Assembly: GCA_937891975.1 (NCBI GenBank)
Contig: CALAUA010000025.1
Location: 1-64,000 of the forward strand
Source: an uncultured Bacteroidales bacterium
Lineage (GTDB): Bacteria; Bacteroidota; Bacteroidia; Bacteroidales; Paludibacteraceae
Direction: 5' to 3'
DNA length: 64,000 bases
Below are positions 52,490 through 61,900 of the stretch, piece by piece. How positions within the stretch are numbered: position 1 is the stretch's first letter; each line of letters opens with the position of its first letter. Below the pieces are notes generated by a model. The model was not told the origin of the DNA. It did no database searches and was given only the letters and a program-made list of their open reading frames with translations. The position numbers and the translations under genes were made by a program.

Positions 52490-52909
52490 ATGGATGAGCG
52501 TGAACGATTGATTGAAATAATGAATTCTCAGGGACTTACTGCTAAGCAGTTATCTCTGGAGTTAGGTGTTAGTGCAGGTACCCTATCTAATATTTTAGGT
52601 GGGCGTAACAAACCAAGTTTAGAATTACTTAAAAGTATTGCTACCCATTATCCTTTTATTAAATCGGATTGGTTGTTCTTGGGTAAGGGCGAAATGTATG
52701 AACCTGATTATATTCCTCCTGTATCTTTATCTCCTGCTGAACCTGATTTGTTCACTTCCATGACGAATAATCCTTCGCCTGCAGCTACTGCGCAATCACG
52801 TTCACATTCTGAGAGTGTTGTGACATCTAAGAACATCCCCAACTCTTCTCCTCGTACCGTAGATAAAATCATGATTTTCTATTCAGACGGCACTTTTGAG
52901 GAGAGATAA
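52490..52909 (+). CDS. XRE-family transcriptional regulator
   Basis: A 139-aa protein with a helix-turn-helix at about residues 5-60 (LTAKQLSLELGVSAGTLSNI), then a flexible Ser/Pro-rich linker and the ending TVDKIMIFYSDGTFEE, common in Bacteroidetes repressors of this type. I chose ATG 52490 over the TTG at 52481. The upstream inverted repeat suggests self-regulation. It lies near tRNA-Ser, a typical integration site, so it may be a remnant of an element. Confidence 0.85.
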   Translation: MDERERLIEIMNSQGLTAKQLSLELGVSAGTLSNILGGRNKPSLELLKSIATHYPFIKSDWLFLGKGEMYEPDYIPPVSLSPAEPDLFTSMTNNPSPAATAQSRSHSESVVTSKNIPNSSPRTVDKIMIFYSDGTFEER

Positions 52910-53019
52910 GAGTTTAGCGGGATTTCTACGTAATCCCTAAAGTCTGCAGACAGCATCCTTGCATAAAAATAAAAAAAACTGCTTGCTCAAATAAACTTGG
53001 ACAGACAGTTTTTTATTTT

Positions 53020-53041
53020 TTTGCGGAAAGTGAGGGATTCG
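53020..53041. repeat. Duplicate of the tRNA-Ser 3' end, attachment-site-like
   Basis: A perfect 22-base copy of 53183-53204, which covers the acceptor and part of the T arm of tRNA-Ser. The two copies lie 163 bases apart in direct orientation. This is how attachment sites of integrative elements often look. Confidence 0.6.
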
Positions 53042-53145
53042 CTAGCGATATATGAATAATATCGCGTATCGTTCGAGGTGTTTGTTATAATCACCGAGAT
53101 AAAAGCCCCCGATCGAAGGTTGAGAAGGCCCTGTCTTCTCAAAAA

Positions 53146-53180
53146 AATATAGGGATGCCCATTGTGGGTATCCCTATATT
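53146..53180 (-). terminator. Terminator of tRNA-Ser
   Basis: Arms of 16 bases (one G-U pair) with loop TTG; on the reverse strand the stem is followed by TTTTTTT. It begins 7 bases past the tRNA end. Confidence 0.75.
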
Positions 53181-53186
53181 TCTTTG

Positions 53187-53273
53187 CGGAAAGTGAGGGA
53201 TTCGAACCCCCGATACGCTTACGCGTATACCGCATTTCGAGTGCGGCTCTTTCGACCACTCAGACAACTTTCC
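53187..53273 (-). tRNA. tRNA-Ser, anticodon CGA
   Basis: Read on the reverse strand it folds as a class II tRNA: acceptor GGAAAGT/ACTTTCC with G as discriminator base, anticodon stem CCGCA/TGCGG with loop CTCGAAA (anticodon CGA), a long variable arm (TACGCG/GTAAGCGTA region) and a T loop GGTTCGAATCC. CCA is not encoded. It has a duplicated 3' end to its left, so it may serve as an integration site. Confidence 0.93.
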
Positions 53274-53407
53274 TTCAAACGCGACCGCAAAGGTACTGCT
53301 TTTTTCTTAAATAAACAAATATTACCTATTATTTTTTCAATTTTCTGCGATTGAGTACCAATAAACAACCTAACTTTAATCTGCGAAAGCACTTCAATAA
53401 CTAATAT

Positions 53408-54814
53408 CTATATCTCCACTTCTTCTCCCTTCTCAGGAATCACAATGCCTCTAAAACCTGCCTCATACAAGTGATCTTTCATGGCTTCTTGCGATTGGCT
53501 TTCTCCGTGTACAATAAACACCTTTCGTATTTGTTCAATGTCTTGACAACCAGTAAAATACTGTATCATCTCTTGGTAATCACCATGTCCCGAAAAGCCC
53601 TCTATTTTGGTCACTTGTGCACGAATTCTGTGGTCATATCCAAATATACTCACATAGCGTAAATTGGGCTCTTGTATGCGTGCACCTAACGATGTTGGGG
53701 TACAATAGCCTACAATCAATATCGTTGTACTTGGGTCATCTATATGGTTTGATACGTGGTGCTTGATGCGTCCTGCCTCCAACATACCTGATGCAGAAAT
53801 CACGATACATGGTTGTTGGCTTTTATTCAGTGCCTTTGAGTCATTGAGGTCGGTAATATAATGCAAGGTATTAAACCCAAAAGGATCTGGGTCAAAGCGC
53901 ATGGTATCACGCACTTGCTCGTTCAGCGTATCGGCATAACGGCGAAATATCTCCGTTGCATTAGCCGACAATGGCGAATCTACATATACCGGCACACGTT
54001 CTAGTCGTCCATCATTGTACAATTCATTCAGCACATACACAATCTCTTGTGTCCTACCCACTGAGAACGACGGAATCAGCAGTTTGCCTTTCTTGTACAT
54101 ACATGTCTCTTGCACCACGCCCAGCAGTTGCTCTTCCGACACCAATGCATCATCGTGCAACCGATCGCCATAGGTGGACTCACAAATCAAATAATCGCAT
54201 TGTGGGAATGCCTGAGGGGTACTCAGTATATGGCTATGTAAACGCCCTACGTCGCCTGTGTATGCAATGCGTTTCACTTCACCGTTCTCCTTGATATTCA
54301 CGCTGATAACTGCCGAACCAAGCATGTGTCCAGAATTGGTAAACTGCACCTCTATCTGCTCATCGATACGATAGGGTTTGTCATAATCCACGGTATAAAA
54401 CCGCTTCATCACTTGTTGCACATGATCACTTTCGTATAGTGGTTTTACTTTGGGTTTGTGCTGACGGTCCATCTTCTTATTATACCACCGCACATCCTGT
54501 TTTTGGATAAATGCCGTATCTTGCAACATCAACTCACACAAGTCGCGCGTAGCAGCAGTACAATAGATTTTGCCACGAAAACCACGACTATATATATAAG
54601 GTATCAATCCTGAGTGGTCAATATGCGCATGCGAGAGCAGCAGATAGTGTATATCTTTCGGATCAAAGCCCAAATCGCGGTTGGCTTCATCCGTTTCCAT
54701 ACCTTTACCTTGATACATACCACAATCCAGCAAGATTGTTTTCCCCGAATCAGTTGTGATGAGGTGTTTGCTACCAGTCACCTCACGTGCTGCGCCTAAG
54801 AATTGTATTTTCAT
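53408..54814 (-). CDS. MBL-fold, beta-CASP metallohydrolase
   Basis: A 468-aa protein with an N-terminal metallo-beta-lactamase fold (HAHIDHSG, with His62, His64, Asp66 and His67), SGHMLGSA, then a beta-CASP domain and the RNA-specificity end (HGE region, VFIVHGESQSQEAM). Relatives are RNases, such as those of the CPSF73/ysh1 group; an RNA target here is inferred from the family. It has its own promoter and diverges from the HAD gene. It lies 134 bases left of... the tRNA-Ser gene's 5' side. Confidence 0.88.
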   Translation of the reverse strand: MKIQFLGAAREVTGSKHLITTDSGKTILLDCGMYQGKGMETDEANRDLGFDPKDIHYLLLSHAHIDHSGLIPYIYSRGFRGKIYCTAATRDLCELMLQDTAFIQKQDVRWYNKKMDRQHKPKVKPLYESDHVQQVMKRFYTVDYDKPYRIDEQIEVQFTNSGHMLGSAVISVNIKENGEVKRIAYTGDVGRLHSHILSTPQAFPQCDYLICESTYGDRLHDDALVSEEQLLGVVQETCMYKKGKLLIPSFSVGRTQEIVYVLNELYNDGRLERVPVYVDSPLSANATEIFRRYADTLNEQVRDTMRFDPDPFGFNTLHYITDLNDSKALNKSQQPCIVISASGMLEAGRIKHHVSNHIDDPSTTILIVGYCTPTSLGARIQEPNLRYVSIFGYDHRIRAQVTKIEGFSGHGDYQEMIQYFTGCQDIEQIRKVFIVHGESQSQEAMKDHLYEAGFRGIVIPEKGEEVEI

Positions 54815-54839
54815 GCTATTATAAGTTGAAATCCGTTTG

Positions 54840-54871
54840 CAAAATTACTACAAAATTCGTACAATTGCAAA
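54840..54871 (-). promoter_or_regulatory. Promoter of the MBL gene
   Basis: On the reverse strand TTTG (54868-54871) and TAATTTTG (54840-54847) are separated by 20 bases. The start codon is 25 bases on. Confidence 0.7.
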
Positions 54872-54908
54872 TAATTTGTGTTAAAATTTTACTCTCACGC
54901 ACTTTTTT

Positions 54909-54940
54909 CTTGCAACATTCATCAAAAAGCAGTACCTTTG
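54909..54940 (+). promoter_or_regulatory. Promoter of the HAD gene
   Basis: TTG at 54910-54912 and TACCTTTG at 54933-54940, with a 20-base gap. The leader contains the 16-base sequence GAACCTTTAGAACTTT, shared with the lon leader. Confidence 0.75.
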
Positions 54941-54996
54941 CACTCGCAAATCCCATAAAACTTTTAGAACCTTTAGAACTTTTAAAACTTTGTTAT

Positions 54997-55872
54997 ATGC
55001 TACCTACTATTGCACTCATATATGACTTCGATGGCACCCTAGCTCCTGGTAATATGCAGGAGTTCGGACTTCTGCAAGCGATTGGTTATCCCAACCCTAA
55101 TGATTTCTGGGATCTTTGCGACCGCATTGCCAAGACCAACGATGCAGGTGGCATAGCTGTCGTGATGTATGCCATTCAAACCGAAGCCCAGCGTGCAGGT
55201 ATTCGTTGTACCAGACAGATGCTCCGTGATTATGGCAAAACGGTACAATTCTTTCCTGGAGTATTAGAGTGGTTCGATCATATCAATCAGTATGCTACTC
55301 AAATCGGTGTGCAGGTTAAGCATTATATCAATAGTTCGGGTATCAAAGAGATGATTGAGGGGTGTGCCATTGCCCAGCAGTTCGAGAATATCTACGCCTG
55401 TACCTATCTCTATGATAGCAACGGCGATGCTTGCTGGCCATCGGTGGTAGTAGATTATACCAAGAAAACGCAGTTCCTCTTCAAAATCAATAAAGGTATT
55501 CGTGAGGTGAGTGATCGTGTGCGTATCAATGAATTTGTACCTTCCGATGAGCGTCCCGTGCCATTTGAACGAATGATATATTTTGGCGATGGTGAGACGG
55601 ATGTACCATGTATGCGCACTGTCAAGTCCAATGGTGGACACAGTTTCGCAGTCTATGGCAATGATAAGAAACGCATGCTTGCACAGCAACTTCTCTCCGA
55701 AGGACGTGTTAATTTCGCTTGCCCAGCCGACTATACTGAGGATGGTCAGATGATGGAGATTGTCAAGCGTATCTTGGATAAGATTAAGGCCGACTATACC
55801 CTTAGCCAACATCAATCCGAGAATCGCGATACTCTCAGCATGTTTTCTGCTTTGGGCGATACAATGGAGTAG
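54997..55872 (+). CDS. HAD-family phosphohydrolase
   Basis: A 291-aa protein starting MLPTIALIYDFDGTLAPG; the nucleophile is Asp10 and the acid Asp12 (DFDGT). The last motif is FGDGETDVPCM, with a conserved Lys before it. The fold and size fit HAD phosphatases of the phosphoserine-phosphatase type; the substrate is unknown. I chose ATG 54997 as it follows the promoter; the longer frame from 54787 runs through the promoter. It converges on mfd with a 9-base gap and no obvious terminator between. Confidence 0.85.
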   Translation: MLPTIALIYDFDGTLAPGNMQEFGLLQAIGYPNPNDFWDLCDRIAKTNDAGGIAVVMYAIQTEAQRAGIRCTRQMLRDYGKTVQFFPGVLEWFDHINQYATQIGVQVKHYINSSGIKEMIEGCAIAQQFENIYACTYLYDSNGDACWPSVVVDYTKKTQFLFKINKGIREVSDRVRINEFVPSDERPVPFERMIYFGDGETDVPCMRTVKSNGGHSFAVYGNDKKRMLAQQLLSEGRVNFACPADYTEDGQMMEIVKRILDKIKADYTLSQHQSENRDTLSMFSALGDTME

Positions 55873-55881
55873 ATGAATTGT

Positions 55882-58800
55882 TTATTTATCTCCGATTATA
55901 ATCTTATTAAGTAGAGTTAAAGCACCAGAAATGGTCTTAACCTGCTGAATAGTAGCATATCTCTTACCTGTAGGCTTGCCTTGTCGGTCCTTGTCTTCTA
56001 TTAGGCGGCATCGCTGTGGACGAGTAAGAACGAACTCTACAACCTTCCCAAACATCTCCGATTGCCAATATTTATCGCTCTTTGTCGTGAAATAGATACT
56101 CAGTCGCTCTTGTTTGAGAATCACTTTTTCTATACCCATCTTGCAGCATAGCCAACGTAGGCGAACCACATTCAGCAGTTGCTCTGCTTCCTCTGGCAAT
56201 TTACCAAATCGGTCAATCAATCGCTTCTGATATGCGAGAAGCGCATCTTCGTCGTTTAAACTATCTAATTCGCGGTACAAACTAATGCGTTCTGCAATAT
56301 TTTCGATGTAAGTTGTTGGAAATCCAAGTGTTAAGTCACTCTCTAATTGGCAGTCATTGCACCAATATTTATTTCTATTAGGTGATGAGGCAAAGAGGCT
56401 ATCAGGCGATGAGGTTAGGGATAGCTCCTCGCGGATTTCTTCTACTGCTTCTGCCAAAATGCGTTGGTAAGTGTCGTAGCCCAAGTCGGCTATAAAACCA
56501 CTTTGTTCCGATCCCAACATATTGCCTGCACCACGGATATCCAAATCTTGCATTGCCAACTGGAAGCCTGCCCCCAACTCTGCAAAAGTAGTCAGTGCAT
56601 CCAATCTACGGCGTGCATCGCTCGTCAGCAACTCTCTGTCTGGTGTCACCAAATAGCAATACGCCTTACGATTCGATCTACCTACGCGCCCACGCAGTTG
56701 GTGCAAGTCAGACAAACCATAGTTTTGCGCCGAGTGGATGATGATGGTATTCACATTGGCTATATCTACACCTGACTCGATGATAGTCGTTGAGATAAGG
56801 ATATCATAATCATAATTGATGAATGCCTCCAGTGCCTCTTCCATCTCGCCAGGTGGCATTTGTCCGTGGGCTATCACGGTGCGCGCTTCGGGGCACATGC
56901 GATGAATACGACTCTCTATGCGAGGCAACATCTCTATGCGGTTGCACACCACATATATCTGTCCATTGCGCTGCATCTCCAGTTGAATTGCCTCTTTCAT
57001 GATATCCTCATCATCCAGCGTAATCATCTCTGTCTGAACAGGATAGCGGTTAGGTGGTGGAGTGTTGATGACACTCAAGTCGCGTGCACCGAGCAGCGAG
57101 AATTGCAAGGTACGAGGGATAGGGGTAGCGGTCAGTGTCAGTACATCCACATTGGTGCGCAGTGCTTTTAATTTCTCCTTGACTGCTACGCCAAACTTTT
57201 GCTCCTCGTCTATGATGAGCAAACCCAAATCTTTCCAAACCACCTGTTTGCCTACTAGTTTGTGCGTACCAATCAGTATATCTATCTTTCCTGCTTTGAG
57301 GTCCTCTAGTAGTTCTTTTGTTTGTTTGGCACTCTTGGCACGGCTCAAATACTCTACACGCACAGGGAAGTCGCGGAAACGTTCCTTGAATGTATTATAG
57401 TGTTGCAATGCAAGTATGGTGGTTGGCACCAGCACTGCTACTTGCTTGCCATCGGTAGCGGCTTTGAACGCTGCACGCATTGCCACTTCGGTCTTGCCAA
57501 AGCCAACATCGCCACAGACCAATCGGTCCATAGGCATGGCACTCTCCATGTCGTGCTTGATGTCCAAAGTCGCTTTGGCTTGATCGGGAGTATCTTCGTA
57601 GAGGAATGATGCCTCTAGTTCATGTTGCATATAGCCGTCGGGCGTATAGGCAAAACCTTTTTGCTGTTTGCGAGTAGCGTAGAGTTGGATAAGGTCGCGA
57701 GCAATGTCCTTTACTTTATCTTTGGTGCGCTCCTTCATGCGCTCCCATGCACCTGATCCTAAGCGAGATATAGTAGGCTCGCTGCCTTCGCGACCTTTGT
57801 ATTTGGATATACGATGCAGGTTGTGAATGCTGACAAACACCGTATCACCACCTTTGTAAACCAGTTTGATACTCTCTTGCGGACGACCGTGGAAGTTAGT
57901 AGTTACCAAGCCCATAAACTGACCAATACCATGATCCACATGTACCACATAATCACCCACTTGCAGTTGGTTGATCTCCTTCAGCGTGATAATAGCTTTA
58001 CCACGGCGAGCATTCTCCGAACGTAGTGTCACGCGGTGATAGCGTTCGAATATCTGATGGTCTGTATAGCAACAGATTTTCGCCGTATGGTCAATAAATC
58101 CCTCGTGCAATGCATGATCTACTGCCACAAACTGAATACCCGATTCTTTGTCATCAAAGATGGCTTTCAATCGGTCGGTTTGCTTCACTTGATCTGCCAA
58201 AATATAAACCTTATACCCATCTTTAGTGCGTTGTTGTAGGTCATCGATAAGCAGGTCAAAATTCTTGTTAAAAGTAGGTTGGGGAAGAGTATCAAAAGCC
58301 ACCAAATCATGAGTTGCAAAGCTCGATTTTTGATTCAATTCTATGGTTGTAGATTGGGCTACTGCGTCCACCAAATCGGCTGTGTCAAAACTCGTTATCG
58401 CGCTCTGCAATTTGTACTTCAGCAGGTCAAAATCATGGCTTATCCACACCGTTTTTTCGGGTAAATATGCCAATATGGAACATGAGGAATCCTCTTCTGT
58501 ACTATCTGCTACTATATCTATGCTATCTACCTTATTCTTAGATAGTTGTGTTTCTAATTCAAATTCACGAATACTATCTATCTCATCACCAAAAAAGTCT
58601 ATTCGCAAAGGAATGTCATGTGCATAACTATATACATCGACTATACCACCACGCACAGCGAATTGTCCAGGTTCATAGACAAAGTCCACGTGCTGAAAAT
58701 GAAGGTCAAGGAGCATATCTGTGAGGGTAGAGATGGCAATTTCTTCGCCTACATGCAGTGATATTTTATTTGCCTCCAATGCATTCGGATTAGGCACACT

Positions 58801-59253
58801 ATCCGCCAATGCCTCAGGGTAAGTTACAATGATAGGTCTCGCCTTTAAACTATAGGCAGTTTTGCTGCCGTCCTGTAGCGAAGCGTCCTCTAAACTGTGC
58901 ATTGCATTCAGTAATGCACTCAGCACTTCCGTTCGTTGCACAGTCAAAGCCTCGTCTGTACGTTGGCGTTTGCGGTGTGAGGAAGGCAAGAAATATACAT
59001 CTTGCTCTCCGATCAATGTGCGGAGGTCAGCGTACATATACTGCGCATCATCTGCATTATCAAGCGTGATGAGCAGGGTGTATGGTTGTTTCTTCTGTAA
59101 TTGACTATAGAGTGCAGATAATATTAATCCTCGTGCGGATGCATACAAGTTAGACAGTAAAAAGTGCTTCCCGCACTTTTTACCTATCTCATTGCATAGC
59201 ACATCCACTTCGGGATGCTGCGCCATCAGATGTGAGAACTCATCTATCTGCAT
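55882..59253 (-). CDS. mfd: Transcription-repair coupling factor
   Basis: This removes stalled RNA polymerase from DNA damage and recruits UvrA. The 1123-aa protein has the UvrB-like N-terminus, the polymerase-interaction domain (VGDYVVHVDHGIGQFMGL region), a superfamily 2 translocase with GDVGFGKTEVA and DEEQ (IIDEEQKFG), and a C-terminal D7 domain. A short segment SLTSSPDSLFASSPNR before D7 is encoded by the repeat found in atpI, purL and purD. It follows lon by 16 bases, suggesting one operon. Confidence 0.95.
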   Translation of the reverse strand: MQIDEFSHLMAQHPEVDVLCNEIGKKCGKHFLLSNLYASARGLILSALYSQLQKKQPYTLLITLDNADDAQYMYADLRTLIGEQDVYFLPSSHRKRQRTDEALTVQRTEVLSALLNAMHSLEDASLQDGSKTAYSLKARPIIVTYPEALADSVPNPNALEANKISLHVGEEIAISTLTDMLLDLHFQHVDFVYEPGQFAVRGGIVDVYSYAHDIPLRIDFFGDEIDSIREFELETQLSKNKVDSIDIVADSTEEDSSCSILAYLPEKTVWISHDFDLLKYKLQSAITSFDTADLVDAVAQSTTIELNQKSSFATHDLVAFDTLPQPTFNKNFDLLIDDLQQRTKDGYKVYILADQVKQTDRLKAIFDDKESGIQFVAVDHALHEGFIDHTAKICCYTDHQIFERYHRVTLRSENARRGKAIITLKEINQLQVGDYVVHVDHGIGQFMGLVTTNFHGRPQESIKLVYKGGDTVFVSIHNLHRISKYKGREGSEPTISRLGSGAWERMKERTKDKVKDIARDLIQLYATRKQQKGFAYTPDGYMQHELEASFLYEDTPDQAKATLDIKHDMESAMPMDRLVCGDVGFGKTEVAMRAAFKAATDGKQVAVLVPTTILALQHYNTFKERFRDFPVRVEYLSRAKSAKQTKELLEDLKAGKIDILIGTHKLVGKQVVWKDLGLLIIDEEQKFGVAVKEKLKALRTNVDVLTLTATPIPRTLQFSLLGARDLSVINTPPPNRYPVQTEMITLDDEDIMKEAIQLEMQRNGQIYVVCNRIEMLPRIESRIHRMCPEARTVIAHGQMPPGEMEEALEAFINYDYDILISTTIIESGVDIANVNTIIIHSAQNYGLSDLHQLRGRVGRSNRKAYCYLVTPDRELLTSDARRRLDALTTFAELGAGFQLAMQDLDIRGAGNMLGSEQSGFIADLGYDTYQRILAEAVEEIREELSLTSSPDSLFASSPNRNKYWCNDCQLESDLTLGFPTTYIENIAERISLYRELDSLNDEDALLAYQKRLIDRFGKLPEEAEQLLNVVRLRWLCCKMGIEKVILKQERLSIYFTTKSDKYWQSEMFGKVVEFVLTRPQRCRLIEDKDRQGKPTGKRYATIQQVKTISGALTLLNKIIIGDK
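56378..56420. repeat. In-frame repeat element inside mfd
   Basis: TTAGGTGATGAGGC, AAAGAGGCTATC, AGGCGATGAGGTTAGGG on the + strand, antisense to mfd. It is the fourth copy of the family and keeps the mfd frame. Confidence 0.7.
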
Positions 59254-59269
59254 TTTTAGGTTTGCTGTA

Positions 59270-61702
59270 TTACTTCACCAGCGCGAAGTCGATAACCTCC
59301 TGAATATCTTGCACGTAGTGGAATTTGAGCCCTTTAAGGTATTTCTCTGGTATCTCATCCACATCTTTGCGGTTTTTCTCGCAGAGTATAATATCAGTGA
59401 TACCTGCACGTTTAGCCGCTAGCAATTTTTCTTTTACACCACCGATTGGCAGTACTTTGCCTCGTAATGTCATCTCGCCTGTCATAGCGATGCGAGGGCG
59501 CACTTTCTTGCCTGTGAACGCACTCAAGAGGGCAGTAGTCATTGTGATACCCGCACTTGGACCATCTTTTGGAATCGCACCTTCGGGTACGTGGATATGT
59601 ACGGCAGTAGTGTCCATTTTTTTGCGAGCGATACCAAACTGATCCGCATGCGCTTTGATATAGCCGAGTGCAATAGTCGCAGACTCCTTCATCACATCGC
59701 CCAAGTTACCCGTAAGGGTAAGGGTAGGAGCTTTAGCAGGGGATAGGGAGGTTTCTATGAAGAGTATCTCACCGCCGACAGAGGTCCATGCTAAGCCAGT
59801 GACTACACCGATATATTTATTGGTTTCCCATTCATCGCGTGAGTAGCGTTTCTTGCCGAGGTATGCTACGAGGTCTTCCTCTGTAACCGTCACATTATAA
59901 GGTTCTTCTAATGCTATCTTTGTTACCACTTTGCGGCAAATAGCAGCAATCTTACGTTCCAATCCACGCACACCTGACTCACGGGTATAGCCGTCTATGA
60001 TAGCCGCAATAATGCTCTTCTTAAGCTTCAATTGCGATGCTTTCAAGCCGTGGTTATCCAACTCCTTTGGCAAAAGGTGACGCTTAGCAATCTCCTCTTT
60101 CTCCTCCTGCAGATAGCCTGTCATTTCGATAAGCTCCATACGATCAAGGAGTGGGCGAGGTATGGTATCAAGGGTGTTAGCTGTAGCAATAAATAGCACT
60201 TTGCTCAAATCGTAATCCACATCCAAGTAGTTATCGTGGAAGGTACTATTCTGCTCAGGATCAAGCACTTCTAATAGTGCGCTGGTAGGGTCGCCCTTGT
60301 AATCTGCACCTATCTTATCAATTTCATCGAGTACAAACACGGGGTTGCATGTTTTAGCTTTGCGGATGTTCTCAATGATTCGGCCAGGCATCGCACCTAT
60401 ATATGTACGGCGGTGACCACGAATCTCAGACTCATCATGCAAACCACCCAAACTGATACGTGCATATTTACGACCTAGTGCCTCAGCAATAGAGCGACCA
60501 AGACTTGTTTTACCCACACCCGGAGGGCCATAGAGGCACAGGATAGGGGCTTTCATCTTGTCTGGATTGTCGCTCAATGATTTGATTTTCAGCACACTGA
60601 GGTACTCAATGATACGTTCTTTGATTTTCTCCATGCCATAGTGGTCTTTATCCAAAATTTCTTGTGCATGGCGAATATCGTAGTTGTCCTCGGAGTATTC
60701 GTTCCAAGGTAAATCTAGTAGTGTATCAAGGTAATTTTGTTGGGTAGCATACTCAGGTGAATGCGAGTTCATGCGGCGCAATTTCTTGAGTTCTTTCTCA
60801 AAGGTAGCTTGCATCTTCTCGCCCCAGTTCTTTTGCTTCGATTGCTCAAGCATTGCATTCACTTGCTGCTCGTCGGAGTCGCCCAATTCCTTTTGAATAG
60901 TCTCCATCTGACGATGGAGGAGGTATTCGCGCTGCTCGCGATCCAAATCCTCTTTGGTCTTGTTCTGAATATCCTTGCGCATCTCCAGCATCTTCACCTC
61001 GTTGTTGAGTATTTCGAGCAAAGATAATGCACGGTCTTTGATGGAATCAATCTCCAGAAGTTGCTGTTTCTCAGCGATACGAACGCCAAAATTTCCGCAG
61101 ATATAGTTGACCAGAGTAGGGGGATTATCTATGCTGCGCAGCGTCATACCAGCTTCTGCAGGCAAGTTCTCCATGCTCTTGATAATCTTCTCGGCTACGT
61201 TTTTAAGACTGCTCACCAATGCCACAAACTCCTTATCATTGCGCTTAGGAAAGTGCTCCGTCAGAATCTGTACGCGGGCTTTCATATAAGGGCGAACTCC
61301 CACAATCTCTTGAATATGAATACGTTCTACACCTTCAAGGATCACCATCAGATTGCCGTCAGGCATGTCTAGGGTACGCATCACGCGTCCTGCGGTGCCG
61401 ACAGGGAAGATATCTTCCTCGGAGGGTTCTTGCACATCTTGTGCTTTTTGGCAGCAGACTGCTAGTAGTTGGTCATTCTTGAAAGCAGTAGCTACAAGTT
61501 TCTTGGATTTGGGTCGTCCAACAGTGACTGGTAGTAGTACACCAGGGAAAAGCACCATATTGCGGAGCGGAAGTACGCCCAGTACGTCGCCATCTTTCAG
61601 TTTAGGTTCAATTGCATCATCAGTTTCATCCACAAGAGGGATATATTCCACATCTGGCTGATTTTGTGTTTCTAATAAATCATCAAAGTAGGTCATATTC
61701 AC
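59270..61702 (-). CDS. lon: ATP-dependent protease Lon
   Basis: This cytoplasmic AAA+ protease degrades misfolded and regulatory proteins. The 810-aa protein has the N-terminal substrate domain, Walker A GPPGVGKTSLG, and a C-terminal serine protease domain with the Ser716/Lys759 dyad (PKDGPSAG and GGVKEKLLAA). It starts MNMTYFDDL; either Met may be used. The 198-base leader to aspS contains GAACCTTTAGAACTTT, also found before the HAD gene. Confidence 0.96.
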   Translation of the reverse strand: MNMTYFDDLLETQNQPDVEYIPLVDETDDAIEPKLKDGDVLGVLPLRNMVLFPGVLLPVTVGRPKSKKLVATAFKNDQLLAVCCQKAQDVQEPSEEDIFPVGTAGRVMRTLDMPDGNLMVILEGVERIHIQEIVGVRPYMKARVQILTEHFPKRNDKEFVALVSSLKNVAEKIIKSMENLPAEAGMTLRSIDNPPTLVNYICGNFGVRIAEKQQLLEIDSIKDRALSLLEILNNEVKMLEMRKDIQNKTKEDLDREQREYLLHRQMETIQKELGDSDEQQVNAMLEQSKQKNWGEKMQATFEKELKKLRRMNSHSPEYATQQNYLDTLLDLPWNEYSEDNYDIRHAQEILDKDHYGMEKIKERIIEYLSVLKIKSLSDNPDKMKAPILCLYGPPGVGKTSLGRSIAEALGRKYARISLGGLHDESEIRGHRRTYIGAMPGRIIENIRKAKTCNPVFVLDEIDKIGADYKGDPTSALLEVLDPEQNSTFHDNYLDVDYDLSKVLFIATANTLDTIPRPLLDRMELIEMTGYLQEEKEEIAKRHLLPKELDNHGLKASQLKLKKSIIAAIIDGYTRESGVRGLERKIAAICRKVVTKIALEEPYNVTVTEEDLVAYLGKKRYSRDEWETNKYIGVVTGLAWTSVGGEILFIETSLSPAKAPTLTLTGNLGDVMKESATIALGYIKAHADQFGIARKKMDTTAVHIHVPEGAIPKDGPSAGITMTTALLSAFTGKKVRPRIAMTGEMTLRGKVLPIGGVKEKLLAAKRAGITDIILCEKNRKDVDEIPEKYLKGLKFHYVQDIQEVIDFALVK

Positions 61703-61900
61703 TAAGTGAGTTTTAAAAGTTTCAAAGTTCTAAAGGTTCAATGTTTCAGTTTCTATTAATAATATAGGGTACTTCTTGATAAATGCTATTTTACATAATC
61801 CAAATTAGCATTCATTTAATACTTGAGTTTTTATAAAGAGTTTTGCACATAATATAATTATTATTACATGCAAATACTCCTTATATAATATAGTGGCTGA
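61703..61900. other. AT-rich spacer and lon leader
   Basis: It holds the shared 16-mer (61724-61739) and AT-rich sequence. I see no clear TAnnTTTG box on the reverse strand, so the lon promoter is not assigned. Confidence 0.4.

Larger units (their letters stand above)
52910..53182. other. Spacer between XRE gene and tRNA-Ser
   Basis: It contains a stem formed by AAAACTG and CAGTTTT (52976-53016), the duplicated tRNA 3' end (53020-53041), an inverted pair around GATATATGAATAATATCG, and the terminator of tRNA-Ser. No gene is seen. Confidence 0.5.

Noticed and set aside
54787..54996. A longer HAD protein starting at 54787
   Set aside because: It would include the promoter of its own gene and the reverse promoter of the MBL gene; the family start is at 54997.
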